A program made the translations under genes and the position numbers. A DNA stretch of 64,000 nt from NCBI RefSeq assembly GCF_036711975.1, contig NC_091972.1:39313001-39377000 (forward strand), given 5' to 3'. Shown piece after piece: positions 42,601-60,290 of the stretch; the first letter of the stretch is position 1, and every line of letters starts with the position of its first letter. The notes beneath the pieces were generated by a model. That model was not told where the DNA came from. It searched no databases and saw only the letters and a program-made list of their open reading frames with translations. This DNA comes from Onthophagus taurus. Taxonomy: Eukaryota; Arthropoda; Insecta; Coleoptera; Scarabaeidae.

Positions 42601-45301
42601 TAGAAAGTTTTGGGTTTAGCCATGCGTCTTCAGACATTGTATATATTAGACGCGTGGCTAAACGAGAAACTTTCTAGTTCTAGGTCTAATGTTAGTTCTA
42701 GTTTTACACTAGCACTATCATTAGAACTAACACAAGACCTAGAACTAGAATCATTCGAGTTTAATCGTCTTGAGAGACGTGGGACTAAATCCGAATGTTT
42801 CTAGTTCTCGGTCTAGTGTTAGTTCTAGTGGCAGTGGTAGGTAGCGCTAGTTAACATAAGATATTACTATGTTGTATATTTTTATTGAACTAAAACTAGA
42901 ACGAGAACTAGAAACATTCGGGTTTACTCGTGAAAAAAACTTTCAGTTGCCAAGCTCAACTTTAATTTTATTATTATATTCGTAATCTTTATAAAATAAG
43001 CTTTAAAATGAGTCCAAACTTGACGCATTTATCTCAAAAAACCAAAAAGTTCGAACATTCAACTTTTAATTTTGACATTTGTCAACTTCATAAAAAATCC
43101 TTTAAAATGAGTCCAACTCGATATATTTACCTTTAATATTAACGGAAATAAAATCACTTCCGGTTTGAAACGTCAACGTCAATGTTGACATATATGTCAT
43201 CTTCCTTAAAAAGCCTTTAAAATGAGTCCAAAGATGACGCATTATTCTCAATAAACAAAAAAGTTAGAATAAGAAACATTAAACCCGAAGTTAGCAACAA
43301 TGAAGATAGCAATTTAATTTTTAAATTTTAATACCAACCTTAATTTTTAATTTTTTTTATTATATTTCCGTTTTTGTGACAAATTTTAACACATTTTATA
43401 AAAATTAAGAATATGTCAAAATGACATTGACATTTCAAACCGGAAGTTGCTTATATCTCGAGTAATATTGGAATTAAACGTATCATGTTTGAACTCATTT
43501 TAAAGGATTTTTTACGACGATTACAAATATGTCAAAATTGACGTTGACATTCTTAACCGGAAGTTGACCATAACTTCATTAATATTGAAGATAAATATGT
43601 CGTGTTTGTACTCATTTTAAAGGATTTGTAATGAAGATTACAAATATGTCAAAATTGAGGTTAACATTTTAAACCTGAAGTTAGTTATCATATAATAAAA
43701 GTTTTATAAGTGAAGTTAATCTAGTGTTAGTCACTTTTCCAAACTTTCTTTTTATTTTTAACGTGTTTTTTTGGATCATTTCACATTGATTAATCATCGA
43801 TTCTGGAAATTTTCCCAAGTTTCTTAATATTTCTTTTGTTAAAAAAGAGCGTTCTTAAATTTTAACCTGTAAACTTGTAACACTTCGTCCTTAATTTCAT
43901 TTTACATCTTTAATTTTGTAAATTAGTAACTAATAATTTGATTTTGACTTTGATATGTGATCTTTTTTAACAAAAGATAAAGAAATATTAAGAAACTTGT
44001 TTGTAAAATGGATAAAATGAGATGTTAATCTATTTGTAGAGTCTGTGTAGATGGCCAAGGGCCGAAACTGGTTAGATTTAAATTATATATAAAATAAAAA
44101 CCAGTTTAAAAGTACAAAATCGAACTCTAGATTATTTTCTTTACAAATTTTTACACGAATCGTCATCATTTTGTCTCTAGTTTTAGTGATTAAATTTATG
44201 CCACGATTTAAAGAAACTTCCTGTATAATCGTAAAACATACCAAGCGGCTTCTGTGCTTGTGATAGCTGCCATCAGTGTTCTGTGATAAAAATGAACAGG
44301 CACCAAACAATTTTCAATAGTTTGAGCCTGTCTATCCTGAGAAATGTTATATTTTTAGAGAGATGAAAACGAAAATCCCGTTTTTCTCAACAAGTGATGC
44401 ATAACGCGATTCATTTGGGTTTAGCCGCACGTCTCTAAAGACGGCTAAACCCAAATGTTTCTAGTTGTAAGTCTAGTGTTAGTCTTAGTGATAGTGTTTT
44501 AATTTTAGTACAAATAAGACCAGTCATGAAATCCTTCATTCTTATATTAATTAAACATTTTTAGGTGAATTTAACGTGATGTATCTTTTCGTACGATACA
44601 GATTCGGATGGGATGAAGTGGATTATGCTTTATACTCAACATTCAACATCATTTTCCACATGATTGGTAAACATTTTTAATCCAAAACAAATCTCATCTT
44701 TCAATTTAATTAATTTTAGGAACACTTTTTTCATTAACTTTCTTCTCAAAATTCTTAAAATTCGACGACGCACTTTTAGGGGTTATCTCAAGCATGAGTA
44801 AAGTAATTTCAGCCGTGGTTTATGCTTTCGCCCCGTCACCGTTTTATTTTTACCTCGGTGCTATTGCTGAAATGTTGAATGGAACGTCTTTTATTGCAAT
44901 GCGATCGATTACATCGAAATTAGTTCCACCCGAGGAACTAGGTAAACTAATTTTACATCAAAATTTTTTTTTAACCAGTATTAGATTGACATTATTGATT
45001 AACAGGGAAAATTAATTCGTTATTTGGAGTGTCGGAAGCTTTAATGCCATTGGTTTATGGACCGATGTATAGCTTGGTTTATCGAACCACAATTAAAATA
45101 TTTCCCGGATCTTTCTTGCTTTTAGGAGGACTTTTAACATTACCTGCAGTTTTTATTTTCTTGTAACAAAAAACATCACGATTTTTTTCGAATTCTTTCA
45201 ATATCCAAATTTTTTTTAGGTGGTTATACAAAGAACATAAACGGGATGAAATAGAAGAAGAATTAAATAAAAAACTATCAGAAAAATTACTTACTAAGTA
45301 A
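36675..45301 (+). CDS. MFS transporter, SLC46/proton-coupled folate transporter-like (five coding exons)
   Basis: Exons by splice consensus and phase: 36675-37704, 44565-44666, 44720-44941, 45006-45162 and 45220-45301; 530 residues, normal for SLC46. Expected to be a 12-helix plasma- or lysosomal-membrane transporter; the substrate cannot be read from sequence. A cytoplasmic N-terminus of ~45 residues leads to helix 1 (VEPIMVCYILPSVMASLTIQ), an extracellular loop with Cys and Asn-X-Ser/Thr sites, and then the MFS motif A GSWSDRNNRRKPCIILPVVG. A charged central loop (residues ~280-330) separates the halves. The second half is encoded by exons 2-5 (GEFNVMYLFVRYRFGWDEVD, SITSKLVPPEELGKINSLFG). 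The start is the first ATG of the open frame. The first intron, ~6.9 kb, carries the palindromic arrays and a ~2-kb duplication; the other introns are ~53-64 bases. No coding lesion is seen. Confidence 0.88.
37760..39720. repeat. Strand-symmetric array of alternating inverted repeats (copy 2, ~15 units)
   Basis: Hairpin A (TTCGGGTTTAGCCGCACGTC...GACGGCTAAACCCGAA, short AAA loop) recurs about every 105-125 bases from 37793 to 39610. It alternates with hairpin B (TTCTAGGTATAGTGTTAGTT...AACTAACACTATACCTAGAA, loop of ~30 bases). Loops vary more than stems. A ~360-bp three-unit block repeats (38390, 38750, 39110), showing recent unit-level amplification. It ends in the AATAAAAATATACAACAATC module at both sides (37876 and 39687). 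Lies wholly in the SLC46-like intron. Confidence 0.93.
39630..41630. repeat. ~2-kb intronic segment, tandemly duplicated (copy 1)
   Basis: Matches 42265-44402 in the same order: GGATCCTGTTATACATCACT, GTTTTAGAGATTTTCGTGCT-like sequence, the minor palindromic unit at ~39940-40150, AAAACTTTCAGTTGCCAAGC, a set of AAAATGAGTCCAAA...CATTT repeats, and a region with an open minus-strand frame of unknown nature (41145-41525). The two copies differ by point changes and small indels, about 2.6-2.8 kb apart. Confidence 0.88.
39935..40255. repeat. Strand-symmetric repeat unit with a different loop
   Basis: ACTAGAACTAACACTAGACC ... GTTTAACCGTGCGTCTTCAG, loop, TTAGACGCCCGGCTAAAC, then the complementary TTCTAGTTCTAGGTCTAG. 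The central loop contains TATATATT. A homologous unit occurs at 42565-42920. Confidence 0.85.
41640..42330. repeat. Strand-symmetric array (copy 3, ~6 units)
   Basis: Same hairpin A/B alternation as at 37760, with cores near 41755, 41880, 42005, 42095 and 42230. One unit near 42035 is truncated within hairpin A. Ends with the CAATAAAAATTTACAACAAT module at 42300. Confidence 0.9.
42265..44402. repeat. ~2-kb intronic segment, tandemly duplicated (copy 2)
   Basis: Partner of 39630-41630, with a ~120-base extra GAGTCCAAA-type repeat near 43010-43110. The minus-strand frame at 44083-44310 (MFGACSFLSQNTDGSYHKHR...) matches that at 41145-41525, but with many differences and no recognised domain. 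Confidence 0.88.
42560..42925. repeat. Strand-symmetric repeat unit (homologue of 39935)
   Basis: GTTTAGCCATGCGTCTTCAG ... TTAGACGCGTGGCTAAAC, plus adjacent TTCTAGTTCTAGGTCTAATG arms and a second core at 42760 (AATCGTCTTGAGAGACGTGG). Confidence 0.85.
44408..44490. repeat. Single hairpin A unit at the end of the intron
   Basis: TTTGGGTTTAGCCGCACGTC, loop, GACGGCTAAACCCAAA, then one CTAGTTGTAAGTCTAGTGTT arm. The next coding exon starts ~75 bases later. Confidence 0.85.
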
Positions 45302-45372
45302 TCACCAACAATATGATTTTAATTATTTATATCATGTAAATACTAAAATTTAATTAAGATACCTTTAAGATT

Positions 45373-45378
45373 AATAAA
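45373..45378 (+). promoter_or_regulatory. Polyadenylation signal of the SLC46-like gene
   Basis: AATAAA 71 bases after the stop codon, in the ~80-base interval between this gene and the convergent minus-strand gene. Confidence 0.6.
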
Positions 45379-45384
45379 ATTATC

Positions 45385-45700
45385 TTAATTTCCTTTCCCT
45401 CTTATTATTGTTATTCCTTTATTATTAGTCATCATCGAATTGAAATTGAAACGCCTTCGTTTTTCGATCTGTTTGTCCATATCAAGAAACTTTCGTCTTT
45501 CGTTACTCATACCTTTGGTTCTACAGGTGAGAGAATTAGCTGTGCGCGTGGGCAGGATTGGATATGTTACATATTTTCCATTTAGTTGACGACGGCGTCG
45601 CGACGAAGAACGTTCATTGTTGGAAAAAAGACGACGCGCTACATCGAACACATGATAAATGTTATAAAAAATAATTTTAGTACACACTTTTTGGAGTCAT
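45385..45700 (-). CDS. Putative small basic protein, two exons, function unknown
   Basis: Proposed exons: 45700-45688 (ATGACTCCAAAAA) and 45638-45385, joined over a 49-base intron with donor GTGTGT and acceptor GATGTAG. The phases agree and give an 88-residue protein. It is rich in Arg/Lys (SSSRRRRQLNGKYVTYPILP, RTKGMSNERRKFLDMDKQIE) with no membrane helix or signal peptide. Without the splice, the frame from 45687 is also open, with its first ATG further upstream. It is tail-to-tail with the SLC46-like gene, only ~84 bases apart. The donor is weak and no family is recognised, so it may be a real small gene or chance. Confidence 0.35.
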
Positions 45701-45990
45701 ATTTTATTTAGAGTATTTATTTACACTCTTATTATTTTAATTTTTAACAGTAAAATTATTTTGAAGTAAAAATCGATCAAAAAACATTTTTTTTATTTTT
45801 TTGCGTATGTGTTTAAAGTGGTTTACATAGTGCAATAATGTTGTAACGTGACCGGCGAGAATCGTGTTAATAGTTCACTTATCGCTCAAAATAGCGTGCA
45901 GACTGATAAAATTTAAGGTAAAGGTAAATTATTTACTAATAACATTTAAAAATAAAATTTTTAATAAACTTATTGTATTACAACATGATC
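45701..45990. other. AT-rich, possible 5' flank of the small gene
   Basis: No ORF or repeat recognised. Confidence 0.3.
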
Positions 45991-46446
45991 AAGGAAGTAT
46001 AAGCTATGAAAATGTTCCAGAAAAAAGTCTTAATGAAACTTGATTAAAAAATCGTTCAAACTTAAGTTATGGAAGATAAGAAACTATTTATATCTCAAAT
46101 TAAAGCTGAAGTATCTATTTTTAGATTACATGATCAAAGAAACATAACCCATTAAAGTATTCATGATTTTCTTTTTTAATAAACTAGTCTATTTTCAATC
46201 TAACTATTAAAAGAGGAAACTTTGAAAAGCTGTTCAAACTTTATTTATGGAAGATAAGAAATGAATTATATCTCAAATTAAAACTAAATTTATGTATTTA
46301 TTGATGACATAATCAAAGTAATTCAACCTGTTAAGATGTTCCAGAAAAAAAATCTCAAAAGCTTGCTAATTTTGATGCTAATAGTTAAACACAAAGAAAC
46401 ATAACCCATTAAAGTATTCCAGAATTTCTTTTTTAATAAACATATA

Positions 46447-48047
46447 GTTGAGCTACGAAAACCACGTAAGCGATACCCATGCTTAAAGTGGATATAGGTG
46501 TTAGTTCGATCAAAATCTGTCCTAGTGTGACAGACAACAATCCACTTAAGCGTCACTTGCATCTTTCTGAGTATTTGAAACTCATAATCGACATCAATGC
46601 TATATCGACCATTGTACGCATCATTGTGTTCATACAAGCAGTTCTACACGAGGATTAATCTAGATTAATCTGTACCTTCACATCCAGCTGTAAAAAGTGT
46701 GGAACACGAAAATTGTGCAGAAGATGCTGACGATGTCGCTTCAAATTCAACCTTTAGGCCTTCTCATGGTGGGTTTGGTAGTGATGCCATCGGAGTTGAT
46801 AATATAGAAGATAATAATACCGACGTGGCTAACCAATCGAATCCCTGTGGAGCGGAGGAACGCGAGCAACAAAGAAAAAAATGCAAAGGTAAAACCTGAA
46901 GGGTGGCAATGTTATAAAACTAAATTTAGAGGTATGAAGGGCGAAGCATATACTGGTGTTCAAAAGGACGAGGCAGAAAAGAAAAGCTACAGTGTGGACA
47001 AAACAGCCAGAAAAATGGGTCCCATTTTTAAAGTCTGTTTGTAAGGTTTTGGCAACACATGGATTGGAAGCAAAGGAAAGTGTATATAAGCAGTCTAGTT
47101 CACTTCAAAGTGAGAAAGCGAATCAGGAAATCTGCAAACGACCCACCACGAAAAAAAGGTACATTACACTACACTCAAAAAATCAATAATGAACCGCACC
47201 CAGTCTGCAAAACTTTGTTTCTATCAACATTTGGATTAAAAGAATGCACAGTAAGAAATAGGGTCATGAAGTGCAAGGATGGTATGCACCAAAATACAAT
47301 AATTACGCATAATAATAATAATAGTGATAATCCCAGAAATGTGAAAACACTTGAAAGAAAAGTGTTTGCTACTACTTTTTTAAATTGACTGCCAAAAATG
47401 CCATCACACTATTGCCAATCTTCCACATCTAAGAAATACTAGAGCCAATAATTGATTCCAAATTTGAACTGCATCGAATTTATCTTCAGACGTGTCAAAA
47501 TGAGTAGAGAGAAACATTGGCTAGAAAGCAGTTTCTTGAGATATTTAAAGACAAGAATCTGGGACTTTTCATCTGGGATATAAACACAAGTAGATGTTTA
47601 AACAACACTATGCACGGCATATGAAGTGTAAGGACGAAAAAGGGAGCAGAAGAAACAGGAAAAAGAGAAAGCAATTAGAGGAGAACAGTTAACATACACA
47701 ATGGATTTGCAGATCGTGAAGGTATCCCCAAAATTATGTGTGCATAATAATACCATTGAGATTAAAATGATGTTTTTTTTCTGAAAGTTGCAAATTTTGT
47801 ATTGCTTCACAATCAATATCAAAACCTCGTATCCGTCAACACTCCACACATTCTCTATAAGAGTAAACCACGTAAGCGACAATTTATTTTTTTCTATTAC
47901 ACGACAAAAAATCATTGTTAATTCATTCAGTATCACAAAAAAAACCATAATGTTCTTGAATTATTTAGCTAATTAACGTTATAAAACAGTTTTATGTGTC
48001 TCCTGTAAAATTATCTTTTGTCGCTTACGTGGTATTCGTAGTTCAAC
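46447..48047 (+). mobile_element. Decayed TIR transposon with 27-bp ends
   Basis: GTTGAGCTACGAAAACCACG then TAAGCGA at 46447, and the complement of the right end GTTGAACTACGAATACCACG then TAAGCGA at 48047. An additional ACCACGTAAGCGAC word lies at 47868. The interior carries fragments of a transposase-like protein in shifted frames. No clear target duplication was identified. Confidence 0.75.
46699..47780 (+). pseudogene. Insect transposase-like protein, decayed, family not named
   Basis: Pieces in order, in different frames: NSNPCGAEEREQQRKKCKG-like basic region, RNASNKEKNAKVKPEGWQCY, HPVCKTLFLSTFGLKECTVR, then LLPIFHI*EILEPI, ELHRIYLQTCQNE, TTLCTAYEV, EKAIRGEQLTYTMDLQIVKV and SPKLCVHNNTIE. 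This order (basic domain, VCK..FL.T.G., YC..S..K.YLEP, Y..YC, C.AYE, FT.DLQ.V, CPK...) is that of a common but loosely characterised insect transposon protein, presumably DDE-type. The YTMDLQ Asp would be the first catalytic residue. Many stops; inactive. Confidence 0.55.
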
Positions 48048-48219
48048 GACGCGACGATGTCTACTTTCAAGATAATTATTAAAAAGGAAACTAAAAAATT
48101 GTTGAAACTATTTATTGGAGATAAGAAATGAATTACATATATCTCAAATTAAAGTTAAAAGTATTTATTTATAAATAACAAACTTAATGAAAAAATAAGT
48201 TCCAAACATAATGAATAAA

Positions 48220-50620
48220 CACTCCCGTCATTTATTAACATGGTGATTATATCTTTGATATCGCTAAATATCTCTGAATATCCTGATATATCTTAACATA
48301 ATTTTTAACATATCTCAGCAATGTCGAAGCTCCCCTCAACATCTTTCCCACAATCTGTCAGCAGCACCTTTGATATCGTTAAATATCTTCCCTTATTTCT
48401 CATTAGCAATCTGATATCACTCAACATCAATCTGGTATCTATCAACATCGCCCTTGATGTCATCGAATTTTGTTTATATTTATTTATGTCAATAATTCCA
48501 GTTGTATTATCATTAAAATTTCTCACCACTACCCGCTTCCCTTGACATATTTCCCATCATCTTTTGGCATAGCCATTGACATAAATTGATATTTTTCCGG
48601 CTTCCGTTAACATCGTATATAACATTAAAATCATCAATGATAAATGTCGACATAATCCGTAGCATTTCTCAATACTGTCCACTTTTTTCTTAATCTTCTA
48701 CCAAATAATCTAATATTTGATAAAGTAAAATATTGTCACTGGTCTTCTTTAATATTGACTGTGAAATCCAAATCGTTTGATGATGTATCTCAACATCGTC
48801 TCTGATATTTTTCAACATCTTCTGTGGTAGAATCTTTGGCATATTTTTGCACAGCCATAGAAAAAGCAACACATTCTGGTATATTTCAATACTATTCTAG
48901 TCCCTCTCAACATCTTCCTCATAATTTACCAATATCTTCTTTGATATCTCTAAATATTATCCCTCGATCTCATTTTTGATATCTTCCACCATTATTTCTA
49001 ACATCTTTCACCATCTCCGCCGATCTTTCACAGTGTAATCTACGGAATATCTTACAACATAATCTCTGATATAACTCAATACTTCGACCTTCGATCTTTC
49101 CCATCATCACGCCATCAACAATGTCGTCCAAAAAGTTGTAGGTATCAATATCGTTTCGGTCACATCTTACATATCGTACATAATTTTTAAGATTTTTCAG
49201 TAGTCCTACTGTTCTAACCTGTCTTAAATTCTATAATCTGATGTCACTGGCTTTCTTCAACATTTCAATACAATCCCTAATTTCTCACACTGTTCTTAGC
49301 TATTTCTAAACATCGTCTCTAGTGTCTACCAATATCTTCCCTGATATCTTCAAATACCGTTCCTGATATCCTCCATCAGTGTCCATGATGATCCTTAACG
49401 TAATCTATTCTTAATAGCTTCTTTGACACTTCTCAAAACGATTTCTGATATCTTTCAAAATCATTCCTGATATTTCTTAACATCGCTCCTAATATCACTT
49501 TCGTTGAACTTCCACAATGTAATTAATAGCATCACTTACACTATCTTTGATATCTGCCAACATATTCCCTTGAATATCTCAACATTATCTTAGTCTTCTT
49601 CAATATCTTCTAACAACACCGCTACACATTGTTACTGATACCTAATTCTCAACGACAATCTCTATAACATTCCAAATATATCTTAATACAGTCTCTAAAA
49701 TCCTGAAATATTTTCCTTATCAATTCTGAATATTATCTATGTCAATAAAATCGTTCCTCATATATCATAACATAATCCCAAAGATCTCTCAACAATATGT
49801 GGCTTCATGTAATAATATTTCCCATCATCTATCAACGTTATTATTATCAACATCATCTCTGATATCTCATAATATCGTAACATCCAACAACGTCGTCGTT
49901 CTTAAGCGGGGGTGTCATCCCCCATTTTTTTCAAATGGGAAGGTTGGTCAAGTGCTACATCATTTTATAGATCTTGTTTTTATTGATACAACACAAAAAA
50001 TTGTTATTTAGAACGATTATTTTCGTCACCTATCAATTTTCACTAAACTTAAAAATATTTCTAATAAGAAGAATTAAAACAGAAACATGTTATTCATTGA
50101 AAAAAGAAGAAATTCTTAACCCTGTATATAATCTATCACACCCCTTTACATATCTGATAGTTTCTTTCATCATGAATCAACACTGGTATTGCTATTGCAG
50201 ATCTTCTGATTGATATCGCTGATCTTCGGATATCTTTCATCATCGACACTAACTTTTCAAATTAGCTTCGCAAACACTCTGCTTCCCAACTAAACATAAC
50301 GATGACTCAGGATAACTTTTGGTATCTCATCTTAACATTTCTCAACAATATAAATACTCAACAATACATATCTCAATAATATCTTGGCTTCTTTTGATAA
50401 CCTCTTCATCATCTATTACCGTCGTTCGCGATATTGCAGATATCTTTTGTTACCAAGATAACTCTACAAACGTCAACTCTGTTATCTCTCAACATAGTCC
50501 TTGATATTTCTCAACATTTCTCCAAATAATCCATCAAGATTGTTTTTGCTATTTTTTAACATTATTTCTCACATCGCGCAACATCGTCCAAGAAATCGCC
50601 CTAATTTTTGTTCTCGGTAA
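48220..50620. repeat. Degenerate ~22-bp minisatellite (TCTTTGATATCTCTCAACAT)
   Basis: For ~2.4 kb, words such as CTGATATCTTTCAACATC, GATATCTCTCAACATTATC and CATCTCTGATATC recur at roughly 20-25-base spacing with many substitutions and phase shifts. At ~49905-50130 it is interrupted by non-repetitive sequence (CTTAAGCGGGGGTGTCATCC...). No coding gene is supported; the short open frames are by-products. Confidence 0.75.
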
Positions 50621-51216
50621 ATGTTTTTTTTTTCAAAATCCCGCTGGATATTGATATTGATTTAGTATTGTCACGAATACGCAATCAGTTTTTTTGAGTT
50701 AGGTCAAGTTCCTGGTGGCGCTTGAATAGCGTGACGAAACAAATTTATTCTTAGGTTTAAAGCACTTATGAAATTAAAAAAAAAATGTATTAATTGTTAT
50801 TTTAATAAATAAATAGGAGTTTGTTTTAAAAATATGGTTACAAAAACCAGTAGATATATTTTAACGTTTACTCGATAAATCTTGCCACGATTTAACCTTT
50901 AGTAGCTGTAAACTAAACCAAAATTTAAATATTCTTATCTAAGTTGCTTTTCAAAGTAACCTTTCGTGCTTCAGCTCATTTAAAAAAAAATCTACATCAT
51001 ATTTTTTTTAACTTTAATCACTTCAACCTACACTTTTTTTAAATTTTTTTTAAATCTTTAACCTTTCAGATGTACTTAGTTAACTGAAACCCTAATAAGA
51101 AACTAACACAATCAACGTAAACGGAAAATAAACCATGACAAAATCTTTCTGTTACCGCCTGGTACCACCATCGATTTTAAAATTAAACCATTAACCGATC
51201 TAAAAAGACACCTAAC
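50621..51216. other. 5' flank of the ZNF474-like gene
   Basis: AT-rich, no ORF. Contains poly-A/T runs and no confidently assigned promoter element. Confidence 0.35.
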
Positions 51217-58864
<7,648 letters not shown>

Positions 58865-60039
58865 GTAAGAATATGATTTTATTTATGTATTGATTAAGGG
58901 GTTAGTGTTCAATGTTAAGGGCATTGACATCGAATAGAACCGATAAATTATTAATCTATTAGGGAAGGCGAAGGGGAATCGATTTCATGTGTCGTGTTTA
59001 TCTACGTCATTTCTTTGTTGGTGAATTCTTTTTCGAAATTAATCGATGTCTACTAAAATCAATGCGTGCTCAAATACTCCAAGAAATATTCGTTGAAACT
59101 TTCACGATAATATGGTAGGAAAATGCAAAAATTTGTCATAAGTTTTACAGTGTCCTACTTTCCGAGCCCTTAATGTCCTGTAATTTGTTTTTGTGTCATA
59201 AAACCCACTTAATGACAACCGTAGTAGTCTAATAAAACAAAAAAAAAGTCTCTGGATATATTTAGCAAAACAAAGTAAATAATAAAACTGAAATTGCCGT
59301 TAAATTAATTAATAACGCAAATTGGTAGGTTTTTAAGCTTTGCAATAATCACCTTTTCATCACTTATTCAAACTTTTATTTTCCTGCAATACAACGTACA
59401 CAGTCCTTGAACTTATAGTACATACCAGCTTATAGTATGTACATCAGATATCATACACGCAAGCTATCGATAAACGAAACAAAATGAAAGGGCATGATGA
59501 TGGTTAATTTAATTTAACGACCGCTTGTCTATTTATTCTTTTTTTTTGCTTTTTATGAATCGAAACTACTAAATTTTATAATTTTTTTTTAATAAAGGTT
59601 TATCGAGAGGTGCTTATAATAGCACGGCTCAATTAGTGTAACACGAAGAGAAATTTTGCAATTAAAATTATATGCAAAATTGTTTTCTATATTTAGACTC
59701 GTTCTGAACTTGAACTCGCGGAACATAATTTTAGACCAATCCGAACTGACGTATGATAAACTACGTTGAAATAAATGAATTTTTTTGATCGATTTTTAGA
59801 TCTAATTTACGTAATGTAATTCCACTTTGTTATTGTAATTTATCATTTGGGGTGGATTTGAGCCAAGGGCGAAATTTGCAATATAACAAAAAATTACAAT
59901 ACAATTATGTGATTTCTTTTTAAGATCGAGACGTCAACCTTGGAAAGAAAATAAATGTTCTTTTGTAAAGTTAATCATTTCATATCGCGTACTTTTTATA
60001 TTTTATATGGTTACAATTATAATTAACTGTGTTAAATTA
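58865..60039. other. Intron sequence after exon 3 of the zinc-finger gene
   Basis: Begins with a GTAAGA donor. No further exon recognised and no repeat of note. Confidence 0.4.
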
Positions 60040-60290
60040 GACTTAGGCAATGTTTCGTTGGATGTTCTTGGAATTCTATTAAAATCTTTGAAAATTGTTA
60101 CTAATATCTGGATATCTGGAATCAATTGATTAGAAATTCTCTGGAAATACTTTTAAATCCTTCCCAAAGCTTTTTGGGAATCTGTAGAATCCAAGACATT
60201 CTAGTCTTCTCAAGGACTAACATATTTTAAGAATCCATGAATCTTGGATTTGCTTAGAAATCCCAAAATAATCTTGATATTTGACCGGCG
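60040..60290. repeat. Degenerate GGAAATC/TTAGAAATTC repeat, left part
   Basis: Words such as GGAATTCTATTAAAATCTTT, TTAGAAATTCTCTGGAAATA and GGATTTGCTTAGAAATCCCA resemble the repeat at 63120-64000. The large palindromic element at 60290 separates them, so it probably inserted into this repeat. Confidence 0.55.

Larger units (their letters stand above)
45990..48205. repeat. ~175-190-bp degenerate tandem repeat, split by a transposon
   Basis: Units share GTTCAAACTTTATTTATGGA, AGATAAGAAATGAATTATAT, CTCAAATTAAA, CATAACCCATTAAAGTATTC and TTCTTTTTTAATAAAC (about 46055, 46225 and 48105). The transposon at 46447-48047 sits between TTTTTTAATAAAC and GTCTACTTTCAAGATAATTA. Confidence 0.7.

Noticed and set aside
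48305-50504. Several 60-90-codon ORFs between 48.3 and 50.5 kb
   Set aside because: By-products of the degenerate minisatellite; no consistent coding pattern.
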